The notes under the pieces are model-generated. The model saw only the letters and a list, made by a program, of their open reading frames with translations. It did no database searches and had not been told where the DNA came from. From NCBI GenBank assembly GCA_017506865.1, contig JAFCMP010000125.1:124001-188000 (forward strand): 64,000 nt of DNA. The letters run 5' to 3'. This stretch comes from Tribonema minus. Its lineage: Eukaryota; Sar; Xanthophyceae; Tribonematales; Tribonemataceae. The translations under genes were made by a program, and so were the position numbers. Positions 23,755 through 34,358 of this stretch are shown piece by piece (within the stretch, counting starts at the first letter, position 1; each line of letters starts with the position of its first letter).

Positions 23755-26627
23755 ATGTCACGAGCTCTTGCAGGCCGCTCCACTCGCCGGCAAGGAAATG
23801 GTGCAGCGGAGCGGGTCAAAGCTATGGTGGAGGAGAAGCTAGACGCGGGCCTGGAGTACGAGGCGCTGCAGCTGTACAGGGGGCAAGCTGCCAGAAAAGT
23901 GAGGATCAGTGTGGCTGCAGCTTGTCAGATCCGTCCTGCACTGGCGACGCTTCATCGCCATTTTTTTCAGTAGGCATGTATGTGAGGTGCCAACTATGGT
24001 GGTTCCATCAAGCCTCTGAACTTGCTACAATAGCGTGTGCGTGCTGCTTGTATGTCAATTCAAGATCTCACCTGTCACTTGAGGTGCTGATTGCGACTCG
24101 GAGAGCTGATGCTTGCCAGTCTGGTGCCTTCATGAGTTTGCAGTCTACCAAAATCAAAATGCAGCGCGGTTCGTGAAGTCTTACCTATTGTACTTCATAG
24201 AGAAACTGTATCAATCCGTACCTGACTTGGCTTCGGTACGCCCTGCACACACTGGGTCAATCCTTGAAGCTACAGCGCGCACCATGACTACCTCAAGTAT
24301 ATTGCATGATCCCAAGCGCAATGGCTAAAGAATCTCTCTGAGCAGCTTCACTCAAGCGCAATGTCACAGGTGCTTTTTCAGCAGGATCCCCAAGCGCAAT
24401 GGCACAGATTCTTTTCAGCAGTCCCGCTCAAGCGCATTGGCACAGATTCTCTTTCACCAGGGCACCACGAGCGGAGCGTTAGACTTGTCAGCGAACGCTG
24501 GACATGTCCGCTCTGTAACAAATGCTGCATGACCGACTGCCTCCACCCACTGCAGCGAGCGTTCGCAGGCCATCGTTGGGGGCACGCGGGGCAACGCCAC
24601 TGCTGAGTGCCGCGGGGCGATGCCACGCAAGCGGCAACTGCGCAACCGCGTCTTCCAACCGGCGCTGGCTGCTCCATGATTTTCAACCTTGCACCCACTT
24701 GCCCAGTGCTGAGCCCTGTTGCGGCGCTCTCGAGCGCGCAGGCGGCAAGAGGCGACTTTGACAGCGCAGCGGCGATGGCGGAGACGGGGGCGCAGGTGCT
24801 CATGCAGCGCGGGTTTGCGGACTCCGCCTCCGAGCTCTCCCGGCAGCTGGTAGAAATCTACAAGGAAAATGGCTGCGACGTCACACAGGAGCGGCTGGAC
24901 CGCATTCAGCGCCTGGACGCCCTGTACCAGGAGGTCGCAAACAAGGGGCCCGGGGAGTTGAAGGGGAAGGGGAGCGAGGCCGGGATCGCACAAGCACGAC
25001 AGGTGCGTCACCCTGTGCAGTCCGGGTTTGAAGTTGAGCTCAGTAGGCTGGACCTCATGTCCTGCTCAGCACAGGTGCGGGATGACTGCATGCACCGGAG
25101 CGCGATGCTCCATGATGCTGAGAACCAGCTGACAGTCCAGTTGTCATAGACTCTACCCTGTAGACGTACACGACACCCAGCCATGGCTCTCCCCCGCGTG
25201 CTGGGCAGGCATTTCAGATGCAGACAGCCAGCCCGGGGGTTCTCCTGCATATGTTCCTGCAGCAATGAGCAGGTTCAGGGCCAGACCAGCATGGCATTAC
25301 AAGTAGATGGGCCGGAATGGGTTGCATCAGCAGCGAGAAAAGCGGTGCAGGCCTCGACGTGTACAGTAGAGGAACGAGGCAGGGGCATTGTTGCCTGGTG
25401 GTGTAGCTTCAACACTGGTATACATATATCACCACGTCGCGTAACCACAGCGCGCTCCGCCGGCACGGCCTGCTGCGCCCCTCGTATGCTGCAACCCCCC
25501 CCCCCCACCCCCACCCCCCCATCCCCCCGCCCCCCTCTCCGCAGCTCCAGGCCAAGTTTCTCAAGGCGGCGGTGGCGTGGACGGCGGCGGCGGGGCCGCG
25601 CCCGGCGGGCGACGCGGCGCTCAACGCGCTGCCCGGGCGCTGCCTCTTCGCCATGGGCAACGCCGAAGCGGGCACGTCGCGCATGGTCGCCGGCGAGCAG
25701 CCCATCGAGCTCGTGGACCTGCTGTTCGCGGCGGACCTCACGGGGGGGGGGGGGGACGGGGGGGACGGCGAGGGGGGGGCGGGGGGGGGTACTACGACGC
25801 GGGCATCACCGCGGACATGCGGCGCGAGCGGCTGCTCATGATGGGCGTGCTGCACTTCCTGGCGCTCGGCAACCTGCGCGACGCGAACGCGCAGCGCGCG
25901 GCGTGGGAGGCGGCGGCGGCGCCAGAGCGCGCGCGCGGCGGCGCGCAGCAGTTTGTGCGCCTGCTGTGCGCGACGTGCGAGCGCGACGCCGCGCCGCTGT
26001 TCCAGAGGTGTGTGTGCGGCATTTGCGCGTGCTGGATGACTGCTGTGGCGTTTAGGGTTGTTGCGGGGGCCGCTGCGCACGGTAATGATGTCACAGTACG
26101 AGATGAGATGCAGCGGTTGCCTTCATGCTGTAACTGTCCTGCAGCAGCGGCGTGCGGCAGGCGAGAAAGTGCTTTCAACTCCGCTACTCTGGTCACCTTC
26201 AACCGAGGGTCACATGTTGATGGCCGCAAGGAGTGCTCAAAGTTTACCTTCAGGAGTTCGAAAGAATGGCAATGATGTGTTGCCACCCTCAGATGCACCT
26301 TTGAAGGCATCACCGGTTCTGTACGAATCTGCACTTCCCGAGAAGCGTGCAATCGCTACCCCTTTGATTGACGTTTTTCTTGTCATCGGCTCACCAACCA
26401 ACCCATGGACCGCTACAGCATTGCCTGTCCTGTCGTTCGTGGCGTACCTGGTGCTGACAACCGCCTCTCTCGCTCGCTGCTGCGCCGGCAGATTGGCAGA
26501 AGCGATGCGCGCAAGCGGCGACCCCGCCGTGGAGAAACACCTGGCGCAAATAGGGCGCGTCTTCTTCAGCATTCTGCCGCCGCCGTCGATGCTCGACAGC
26601 ATCCTCAAGATGATGGGCGCAGGGTAG
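23755..26627 (+). CDS. GET4: GET4 homologue (TRC35, tail-anchored protein insertion)
   Basis: Four exons: 23755-23898, 24742-25002, 25545-26007 and 26492-26627, about 334 residues. Exon 1 gives VEEKLDAGLEYEALQLYRGQ, the first helical hairpin of the Get4 alpha-solenoid. Exon 2 gives ARGDFDSAAAMAETGAQVLM and ELSRQLVEIYKENG. Exon 3 gives FLKAAVAWTAAAG, later MMGVLHFLALGNLRDAN and FVRLLCATCERDAAPLF. Exon 4 ends HLAQIGRVFFSILPPPSMLD, the characteristic Get4 C-terminus. In yeast and animals Get4 bridges Get5/Ubl4A and Get3 in the cytosol to hand tail-anchored membrane proteins to the ER. Exons 1, 2 and 4 are in phase. Exon 3 changes frame inside a poly-G tract at 25741-25790, so either a base is missing in the assembly or this allele is broken. 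Human GET4 is 327 residues, close to this model. Confidence 0.85.
24312..24462. repeat. minisatellite in GET4 intron 1
   Basis: Four imperfect units of about 36-40 bases begin CAAGCGCAATGGC and continue ACAGATTCT...TTTCAGCAG. The last two are the most alike. The array ends about 280 bases before exon 2. Confidence 0.8.
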
Positions 26628-28039
26628 CGGCGCGCCGGCGCGCGGGGGACACACCGCACGAAGAGGGGCCTTGTTCTCATTTCACACTACAGCAAGCGCG
26701 GTTTATTGTTCTTGCAAGTACCATGTGGGGCTGGTGGCGGTGCGCAGCGGCGCGCTGCAGCGCTCGGCCGGGTCTCATGTGCGCGCAACCCACATGCCTC
26801 GTGCACGCGAGAATGCGCGCACGCTGCCGCCGCGCGTGCCGTGCCCAATGGCAGGTGACATGTCACACTGCGCGCCCGCAGCAGCAGTCGCAGCTGCTGC
26901 TGCTGCCAGCGCCACGCCTCATCCTGGTCACACATCATGCCGCCAGATTCATTCGCAGCGTCATAATGACAGATTTTCCTTGTTGCAAAGTGCGTCTTTG
27001 TCTGCGCCTGTCAGAACGTAGCTCATGCTCTGTTTGACTGGCACCAATGGCCAGACTGCAGGGAGCTGCGGCACCTGCGGACGGTGGCGTCTGTTTTGTG
27101 AATGCAGGCAAGATTCATTCGCGCCTGAGGGCACACACCGGCAACGCATGATGGCAGTGCCAGAGAAGCAATCAATCATGTATGCAAGCGGACAGAGGTG
27201 CAATGGTTGTGCAAACTGAATACTTCGAAGTACTTGGACCCCGGCATTCTGCAGAACGCATGCACCTGACATGATGTGCATCGAAACCATTATGCTTTGT
27301 GAACTATGCGAGACGCACAAGAGTCTGGCAGCACCCCCTCGCATGGACCCCATCGCCGCATTCGGTGCACTGCAGTCTATGTGAGTGTATTTACAATGAA
27401 TGGCGTGGGACCGCGGATGTGGACGGCGTTCAACTGCCGCCGCCGCTCGTGCTGCCGTGCCAACAGCGCGCATGCACCGACTGCTGCAGTATAAAGATGG
27501 CACTTGAGGCGTTTGTGGCGCCGCCAACCATATGTGGCAACCAGACTTGCCGGCGCTGCGCAGGGTGCCGGGTTCTCGTGGTCCACTGCTTGCTAGGCTG
27601 ACCTAATGCGGAAATCTGCAGCATGCGTGTCGGCTATTGGCAGGGCCGCACGTGTACCGGTTACAGGACGGCACCACCGGAGCATCTATGACAACACATA
27701 CACTGGCAACTGTACGAGATGCAAAATGTGGGCAGCGAACGTCAGGGGCGACGCGCGGTGGATGCAGCGCGCTCGCGGCGGCAATGCGCTGACGCGCCAC
27801 GTGAACAGCGCCTACAGTAATTGCTGCTTGTCCACCGCTGACCAGCGGCCGTCCCGCGGCTTGGGGGGGGGGGGAGGGGAGGGAGGGGCATGAGGGAACC
27901 AAATGGCTGCTAAGGCCACTGCTGCAGGTAAAGCGCACGTTGCATGGTGCTAGGTCCTCTCATCGCCTCCCTCGCAGTGAGTCCCCCCGCCAAATATACT
28001 GTCACGCGCCAAACAGGCGTCGTCAACGCCCCCTTCCTC
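26628..28039. other. intergenic gap
   Basis: The genes on either side converge on this gap. No coding signal is convincing. It contains a 12-base palindrome TACTTCGAAGTA at 27221-27232 and a poly-G run at 27862-27886. Confidence 0.5.
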
Positions 28040-29786
28040 TCATAACTCCCGATACCCTTCGTCGTCGCCGCGCGGATCTCTCCCACGCCAGCCCTCCCCG
28101 TCCCCCTGCCACTGCCCGCGCCCCCCCGCGCTGCCGCCGCCGCCCCCCGCCCCCGCCGCCGCCGCAGCGCCGCTGCCGCCGCCGCCTCCATCCAGGCGCA
28201 GCCGGCACGACTGCGACGGCGTCACGTCCCACCAGCGGAACTGGTACGCGCAGCGCTCCGACGGCGTGCAGCGCAGGCGCGCGAGGTCGAAGGCGCAATC
28301 CGCGTCGGACGGCGCGGCGAGGTGCTGCCGGTACGCTGCGTTCGCGGCGCCCGCCCACCGCCGCAGCGCGCGCCCGACGCGCCGCAGCACGGGCTCGTCG
28401 GACGGGTCCGGCTCGTCCGGCGCGCAGTCCGGGTCCTGCGCGGCGCGAGCGGGTATGTAGGAATGGGGCGTGAAGAGCGTGCTGCGGGAGGTGCGCGGAG
28501 GGCGCGCAGGGACGCGCAGCTCTGTGATGCTGCTGCCAGCGCAGTTGGTCATCGGGAGGCTGCGGCGCCCGGCTGCATCACCACGTGAGCTGCTTAAGGC
28601 TACAGCAAGTTGCCCGGGGGTTTAAAGCGCCGAGATGCACCTCCATGTTTTTGGGACAGGCCCAGATGCATGACAGGCCATGCGCAGCAAATGCGTGCGT
28701 CAGATTCGCCACAGGCGCGCGAGGGCGGTCACAGCTGCGGCGGTGGCGGTGTGCAGGCACACGCATGCGACAAGCACCATAGCAGCAGCGCGCGTGCCGT
28801 CTCACCCGGTCCTCCGGCTTGACGCGGCGGCACATGCGCGACGGCCAGTAGTCGCCGAGCTTGTACTGCGCGCGGCACGCGCAGCGCGGCTCGCAGCGCC
28901 AGCGCGCAAAGCTGAAGGCGCACTCCCTGTCCGTGCGCGGCGTCAGGCGCGTCACCACGAAGCGCTTGACCTGGTCGCCCAGCGCCTCCAGCAGCGACTG
29001 CGACTCATAGTCGTACTCGATGCGGTACGGCGCCGCCTGCAGCGCCGCGTGCGCCGCCTCCAGCTGCTCTATGCGCGTCACGAGGACGTCCAGCTCGGCA
29101 GCGCTCAGCAGCGCGAAGTCGCTGCTCCGCGACAGGCCGGTCGCCATGGCCCCTCCGGAGGGGTCCGTCGGGTGCGGCCCCTGCTGCTGCTGCTGCGCCG
29201 CCGCCGCTGCCGCTGCCGCCGAGCGCAGCCTCTTGGCCTCCTGCAGCTGCTCTTCTAGCTTGCGTGCCTCCAGCAGCCTCGCCGCTGCCTCTGCAGCTGC
29301 CTCTGCTGCCGCCTGAGCCGCTGCGGATGCCATTTCCACATTAGCTGCAGCGTCCTTGAAAGCTGCATCGTCGCCGCCGCCTACAGCGCCTGCCGCGAAC
29401 TGGTCGACGTCCTTGCACTCCAAGGAGGTACCATCCTTGGCTAGGTAACAGATCCTGCCAGCTGCAGCTGGCGGTGTCGCGGGGGCGCCACGCCCTTCCT
29501 GGTGTTGCTTGCTGTGCTGCTCCGCCTCTGCTTTGCCCTCTTCCGTGTGTGTTCCATCCTTCAAGGGCTTACCAGCTGCTGCTGCGGCTGCCGATGGCTG
29601 GTGATGGTGGTGGTGCAGGTTGGGAACCTCATGCACAACGCCTCCTGGCCTGAATCCGTGCTCGCGTCCGGGCTGGAAGCTCACGCTTGCCTTCCTGCTC
29701 TCGCTGTTGGCATCAGGGGTTGGATCACCTGTTTCAGAAGTGGCGGCAGCCGCAGCTAGCACAAGAGCTACCGCTGTGAGCCTCAT
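28040..29786 (-). CDS. secreted protein with two related cysteine-rich domains (unknown family)
   Basis: The start at 29786 gives MRLTAVALVLAAAAATSETG, a clear signal peptide. A further in-frame ATG at 29927 would hide it behind 47 residues. Exon 1 (28806-29786) continues through an Ala/Glu/Arg-rich helical stretch (AAEAAARLLEARKLEEQL) into a first domain: ECAFSFARWRCEPRCACRAQ then YWPSRMCRRV. Exon 2 (from about 28519 down to 28040; its exact start is uncertain) holds a second version: DCAFDLARLRCTPSERCAYQ then VTPSQSCRLR, and then a Gly-rich tail. The shared pattern is [DE]CAF.xAR.RC.P...C..Q, then PS..CR. The paired cysteines suggest disulfides in an extracellular or lumenal domain. I do not recognise the family and assign no function. 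Confidence 0.7.
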
Positions 29787-29950
29787 GCGACGCCTCCTGC
29801 TGCTGCTGGCCCGGCCATTGCCATTGGCTCCCCCACCGCCCCGTCGAACCATCGCCACCACTGCAGTGGCGACGCCCTCGCTCGCAGGCGGCCACGTGGC
29901 GAGTAGTAACGAGAAAACGGACGCCATGGTTTGAGCGAGCTCGAGCCGCA
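29787..29950. promoter_or_regulatory. putative shared promoter of a divergent gene pair
   Basis: Only 164 bases separate the start of the twin-cysteine gene (-) and the start of the IQ/TPR gene (+), so both promoters and both 5' UTRs must fit here or overlap the genes. The stretch is GC-rich and I see no TATA box. Confidence 0.45.
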
Positions 29951-32196
29951 ATGGCGGCCTCCAACTCTTGGGAGCGGCAGCTGAAACGATTAGAATGGAG
30001 GTGGCAGAGAAATGGTGTGCACAAGTGGGAAGCTGCAGCTATCAAGGTGCAGGCGGCCTTCAGGTGAAGTCTGCCATTCCGAACTTCAGGTTTGACCTCA
30101 GGGCGAGCTGTGCTGCTGCAAAGCGCTGCCCAAAATGATTCGTGCATGTTCTTTTGATAAAAAGTCTACAGCACTGAAAACAAAGCATTCAAAGACGAAA
30201 ATCTTGCGTCGGCAATTAGCACAGCAGTCGTTGCTCGCATGTTGCAGCTTCAGGTGCACAAGTAACGATGGCCACACTCCATCGCTGATTCGCCATGGTC
30301 GCTGTGCATCACATACATCTTGAACGAGATGCAAGCAGCGGCCCCAAACAGCATCTCTAACAGCAGTTCACCGATTCCGCACCATCACCCGCCGCATGTA
30401 CAAGCAGAGGTTACGCCGGCCGCCGCGCCGCCCGCAAGGCCAGCCGCGCCCTCGTCGCGCGCAGAAAAGCGCAAGCTGTCGCTGCGCAGGCTGACCACGC
30501 CGCAGCCACGGGCGCCCATGACGAAGCAGCAGCGCTCGTCGAAGCGGCGCTCGCGCTGGACGCCGCCTGCGCCGCCGCGCTGCTGCTGCGCAGCCGCCTG
30601 CTGTACGCGCGCGCCGACTACGCGCGCGCGCTGAGCGATGCCGTCCACGCCCTCGCCGCCGCCGCGCCGCCGCCGCCGCCGGCCGCATCCGCCGCCGCGC
30701 CGTCGCCGGCAGCGCCGGCAGCGCGGGCGCCTACGGCAGCGGCGGCAGCGGCGGCAGTGGCGGCAGACATGGAGGCCGACGCCGCGTGGGCGTGCGCGCG
30801 GTGCCACGCGCGGCTGGAAGACTGGGAGGGCGCCGCTGACGTGCTAGCGCGGTACCTGAGGGCGCGGCCGCGGGATGCGCGCGCGCAGGCGCTGCGCGGG
30901 CACGCGTGCCTGCGGCTGCGCGACGGCGGCGGCGCGCTGTACCACTTCTCGCGCGCGCTGGAGCTGAAGGTGCGGCCGGCCGCGCGACGACTCGCTCTCT
31001 GCGTTAGCGGTGCTGCGCGGACGGGCGTGGACATGCGTGCCTGGCAGCGTACCTTTCATTGTGTGCTCTTGTCCTGCTGTGATCTCGGTCAACACGCGCT
31101 GGGCTTGCGTTCAAAACGAGCATCGCGTGCCACGGTGAGGCATATGGCAGCCATGTCGTTCAGCGATCGGCCCGCCCTCGGTGCGCGGGTGGCGTCCACG
31201 CACATGTGTGCCAGAGTGCAGTGCCTTTGAGCGTTGGCACCCAGTTTGCATGTCATGTCAAGCACCCATATGCCCGCGTACAGTGGAGTACAGCATCTGA
31301 GCGCTGTCAGCCGCTTGCCTCTCATGCGCGCACCTGCTGCATGTCGCAGGGCAACAAGGCGGCGCAGAGGGACCTGATTCGGCTCGGCGCGGCTCGCTGC
31401 TGCGACCAGGACTGGGCAGCAGCCGAGACGGACCTGACTGCAGCGACACGGCTCAAACCGAGTTCTGCGGTGAGAGCCGTGGCACTTGAACTTGTGTAGT
31501 TTCACATGTACTTCTATGTGCGTTAGCCATGGCAGCCATTGGTCGGTCAGTGTCTCAAAGTTGCGCGCTGTGTACCTGCAAGGTGCCTGTGGAGTCAGCG
31601 TGCACCAAGACGTCATGGCAGGCCATCAGGCAGTGCCGCCGTGGTGGAGCGCGCTCTCGCGCAAGCACTTCTGAAATACCCCATCGTGTTTCATAGTCAC
31701 ACCTTGAGGCATCGGTACCCCACAGTCACGTAAGCCAGGTGGTGTGCGGGGGGGTGGTGCATGTGCCGCATGCTGAGCAATGACGCTGTCATCCGCTCAG
31801 CCTGATGAATCCATTCGTGCAATGCGTGGCGGGGACGCGAGCCGCCCGTGAGCCGCACGCCCCCGCCTTACCCCGCGCTCCCGCTGCGATCCCCGACAGG
31901 CCGCGACGGTCGACGCACTCGCCGCGCGCGGGCACCTGTACGCGTGCATGCGCGAGTTCCCGTCCGCGGCGCGTGACTTCAAGGAAGCGCTGCGGCTGAT
32001 CCCCGCGTCACCCGCCGCCGCGGCGGGCCTCGCGCAGGTGACTGCACCCGTGCCGCCAGTCGCCGTGGGCGGCAGCAAAGCGAAGGCGGCGGGGGGGCAG
32101 GGGGGGGCGGTGCGCGCGGCGGACATGCGGCGCGGGGGGGGGCTGTCGCCGCTGCGCGGCGCGGTGTCGCCGCCGCCGCCGCGGGGCGTGACGTGA
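29951..32196 (+). CDS. IQ-motif and TPR-repeat protein, four exons
   Basis: Exons 29951-30063, 30408-30969, 31350-31469 and 31900-32196 join in phase to 363 residues. Exon 1 encodes MAASNSWERQLKRLEWRWQR and ends KVQAAF. Joined to exon 2 it gives IKVQAAFRGYAGRRAARK, a canonical calmodulin/myosin-light-chain-binding IQ motif lying across the splice junction. TPR-like helix pairs follow: ALLLRSRLLYARADYARALS, AWACARCHARLEDWEGAADV, AQALRGHACLRLRDGGGALY, then LGAARCCDQDWAAAETDLTA (exon 3) and RGHLYACMREFPSAARDFKE (exon 4). The end is Gly/Pro-rich (SPLRGAVSPPPPRGV). TPRs suggest a protein scaffold and the IQ motif suggests calcium/calmodulin control. No specific orthologue is recognised. Confidence 0.8.
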
Positions 32197-34358
32197 TTTG
32201 ACTTCATTCTTGTTGGCATCAGCCGCCCCCCCGGGAGGGAGCCACCGCACTGTATCCTGGCGAGGAGTTTGCCGGAACTGTGCGCGGCATGAAGGGATGT
32301 CGCGGTCACGGCGTGTGCATCGCTTTGTGACTGTCTGGCCGCTGGTAGAGCTGGGCACTGCCGAACCGCCTCAAAGAACTGAGAACGCAGCGCCAGCTGC
32401 AGACCACAACGCACTGAGAACCAGACGACAAAGATGACGGATGTGTGGGGCTGAACAAGGGTGCAGGCTGGTGCTGCTTGTCACCATGTGCGGCAGTGGT
32501 TGACCACAGTCAGAGCAAGTGCTGAGCGTTGCTGCACTGCTGCCCTCCACTTGCAGCGCAGGAGAGCACAACCCCAGAAGACTTGGTGACAGTCAGCAGT
32601 TGCGCAACTGTGCGCTGTTAGCTGGACCGCGCCCATGTCACAATGGCGCATAGCACTGTGTGCGCATGTGCTCATTTCATACAGACAGCATCCGTGGCGG
32701 CTTCCATGTGTCAGATGCCTCTTCATCCTGCAGTATGCCCATCATTGTAATGCTAAATGGCAACCTAGCACGCGCTGCTGTGAGTGTCTCATCGTCGTGT
32801 ACTACACAAAGTGACAGGCACAGCGACAGTTACTGCTTTGGTGATGGTGATGCGGCGAATGCACATGCCCATAGAAGTGGGAGCCATTTGTCTGCACGAC
32901 GATACAGACGCCTGCTGGAGGCATCGCTGAGATCATTGCACGATGTCGTCGTCATCTTGTGTTGTACTTGCATTTAATTCCCGCTCAGAGCGCGAAAAAG
33001 CCCAGATGCACACGACTTTAGCCAATGATGAGGCTTAACACTTACTACATAGACACACTGTGATAGCTTCAACTGGTCGATTGAACTAACCCATGCGCAC
33101 CTTGTCTGTGCACCTTGTCAAGCTGCTTGTGTGCTGACGGCTAAGAGCTGAATGGTGTTAACGAAGCATGACATGCATTCCAGCAAAAAACATGCTCATG
33201 CTGCCATCGCAGCCCGCGCATGTGTGAACAGTCATCCCAACTTCAAATAGAGGTGAGGCTAATACCGACACAGCGGGAGATGAACATGAAATGACTGTCA
33301 AACACATGCATGAGATCGTGCCAACTTCAACTGTACATATGAGCTAAACTTTGGGGTATAAATGATGCTGTGACTACAGTGTTGACTTGTGAAAACGTAG
33401 CACGCTGCATTCTGTTGCAGCTGCGTGTTTGAGTGCAGACAGCGCCTCAAGCTGACAGCATCTCCAGAAAGCATCTCAAACAGTCGAAGAACTAGTATGT
33501 ACTGTGCACATCCTCCAGGCCCTCTTGGTCATGCCAAATGCCAAATTGTGCAATGCAGTCACAGGCGCCACATGAGCATGCATGCTATACCGGCACTACA
33601 TGGCACCTCATCTACATCATCATACCCTAAGTAGCAGCTGCTGCCATCAGGCAACAGTGCTCAGAGCATTGGTACGTGACCAACCACTCCACGACAGCCA
33701 CATGCTCCAGATGAGTCGTAATCATACGGGACAGCCAAGTGTTTCATAGCGCGACAACTACCCTAATGCTGGGTAGCACTGATGGATGTGTCAAGTGGGC
33801 ACCGCAGTTGCGCATGGCATGCCTACTGCACAGAGCAACTGTGAGGGCAGATGCAAAACACAAGACAAAGCTTTACATAAAACTCCAGTTTCACATTTGC
33901 GGTCACACAGTCCGCTGGCTGTGCGCGTGGTAAATATTACATGCTGCTGACCTTGCAACAACGAGTGTGACTATGTACCAACGGCGCTGGGTATGGACTG
34001 GGGTCGCGTTCATACCTGCCCCCAGTGCTCCCCCTTTGCGCCTTATGTCTTCCTCAATGCCCCTCAAAAGCACAGTTTCAGGATGGTCAAGCTAATGTGA
34101 TGGAACCATGCTCAAACCAAAGCGCGCTGCCGCCGCTGCGCTGCTGCAAACACGGCCGGCATCTAAAAGCATGAACAAACGCTGCATCGCGACTGCCGGC
34201 GACAGACTGCATGTACTCACGGCATGACAACTGCCTCGCCAGCACAGTCCCAATAGCGCCGCCACCCGCTGTAACCGCCGCCGTCGCCTCCGCCGCCGCC
34301 GCCGCCGTCGCCTCCGCCGCCGCCGCCACACAATGTGCCGCCACACGAAGCGCGCCCC
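32197..34358. other. intergenic gap
   Basis: About 2.1 kb between convergent genes with no supported coding sequence. It contains one copy of the dispersed element CGCTCAGAGCGCGAAAAAGC (32973-33010). Base composition is more AT-rich than in the genes. Confidence 0.55.
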
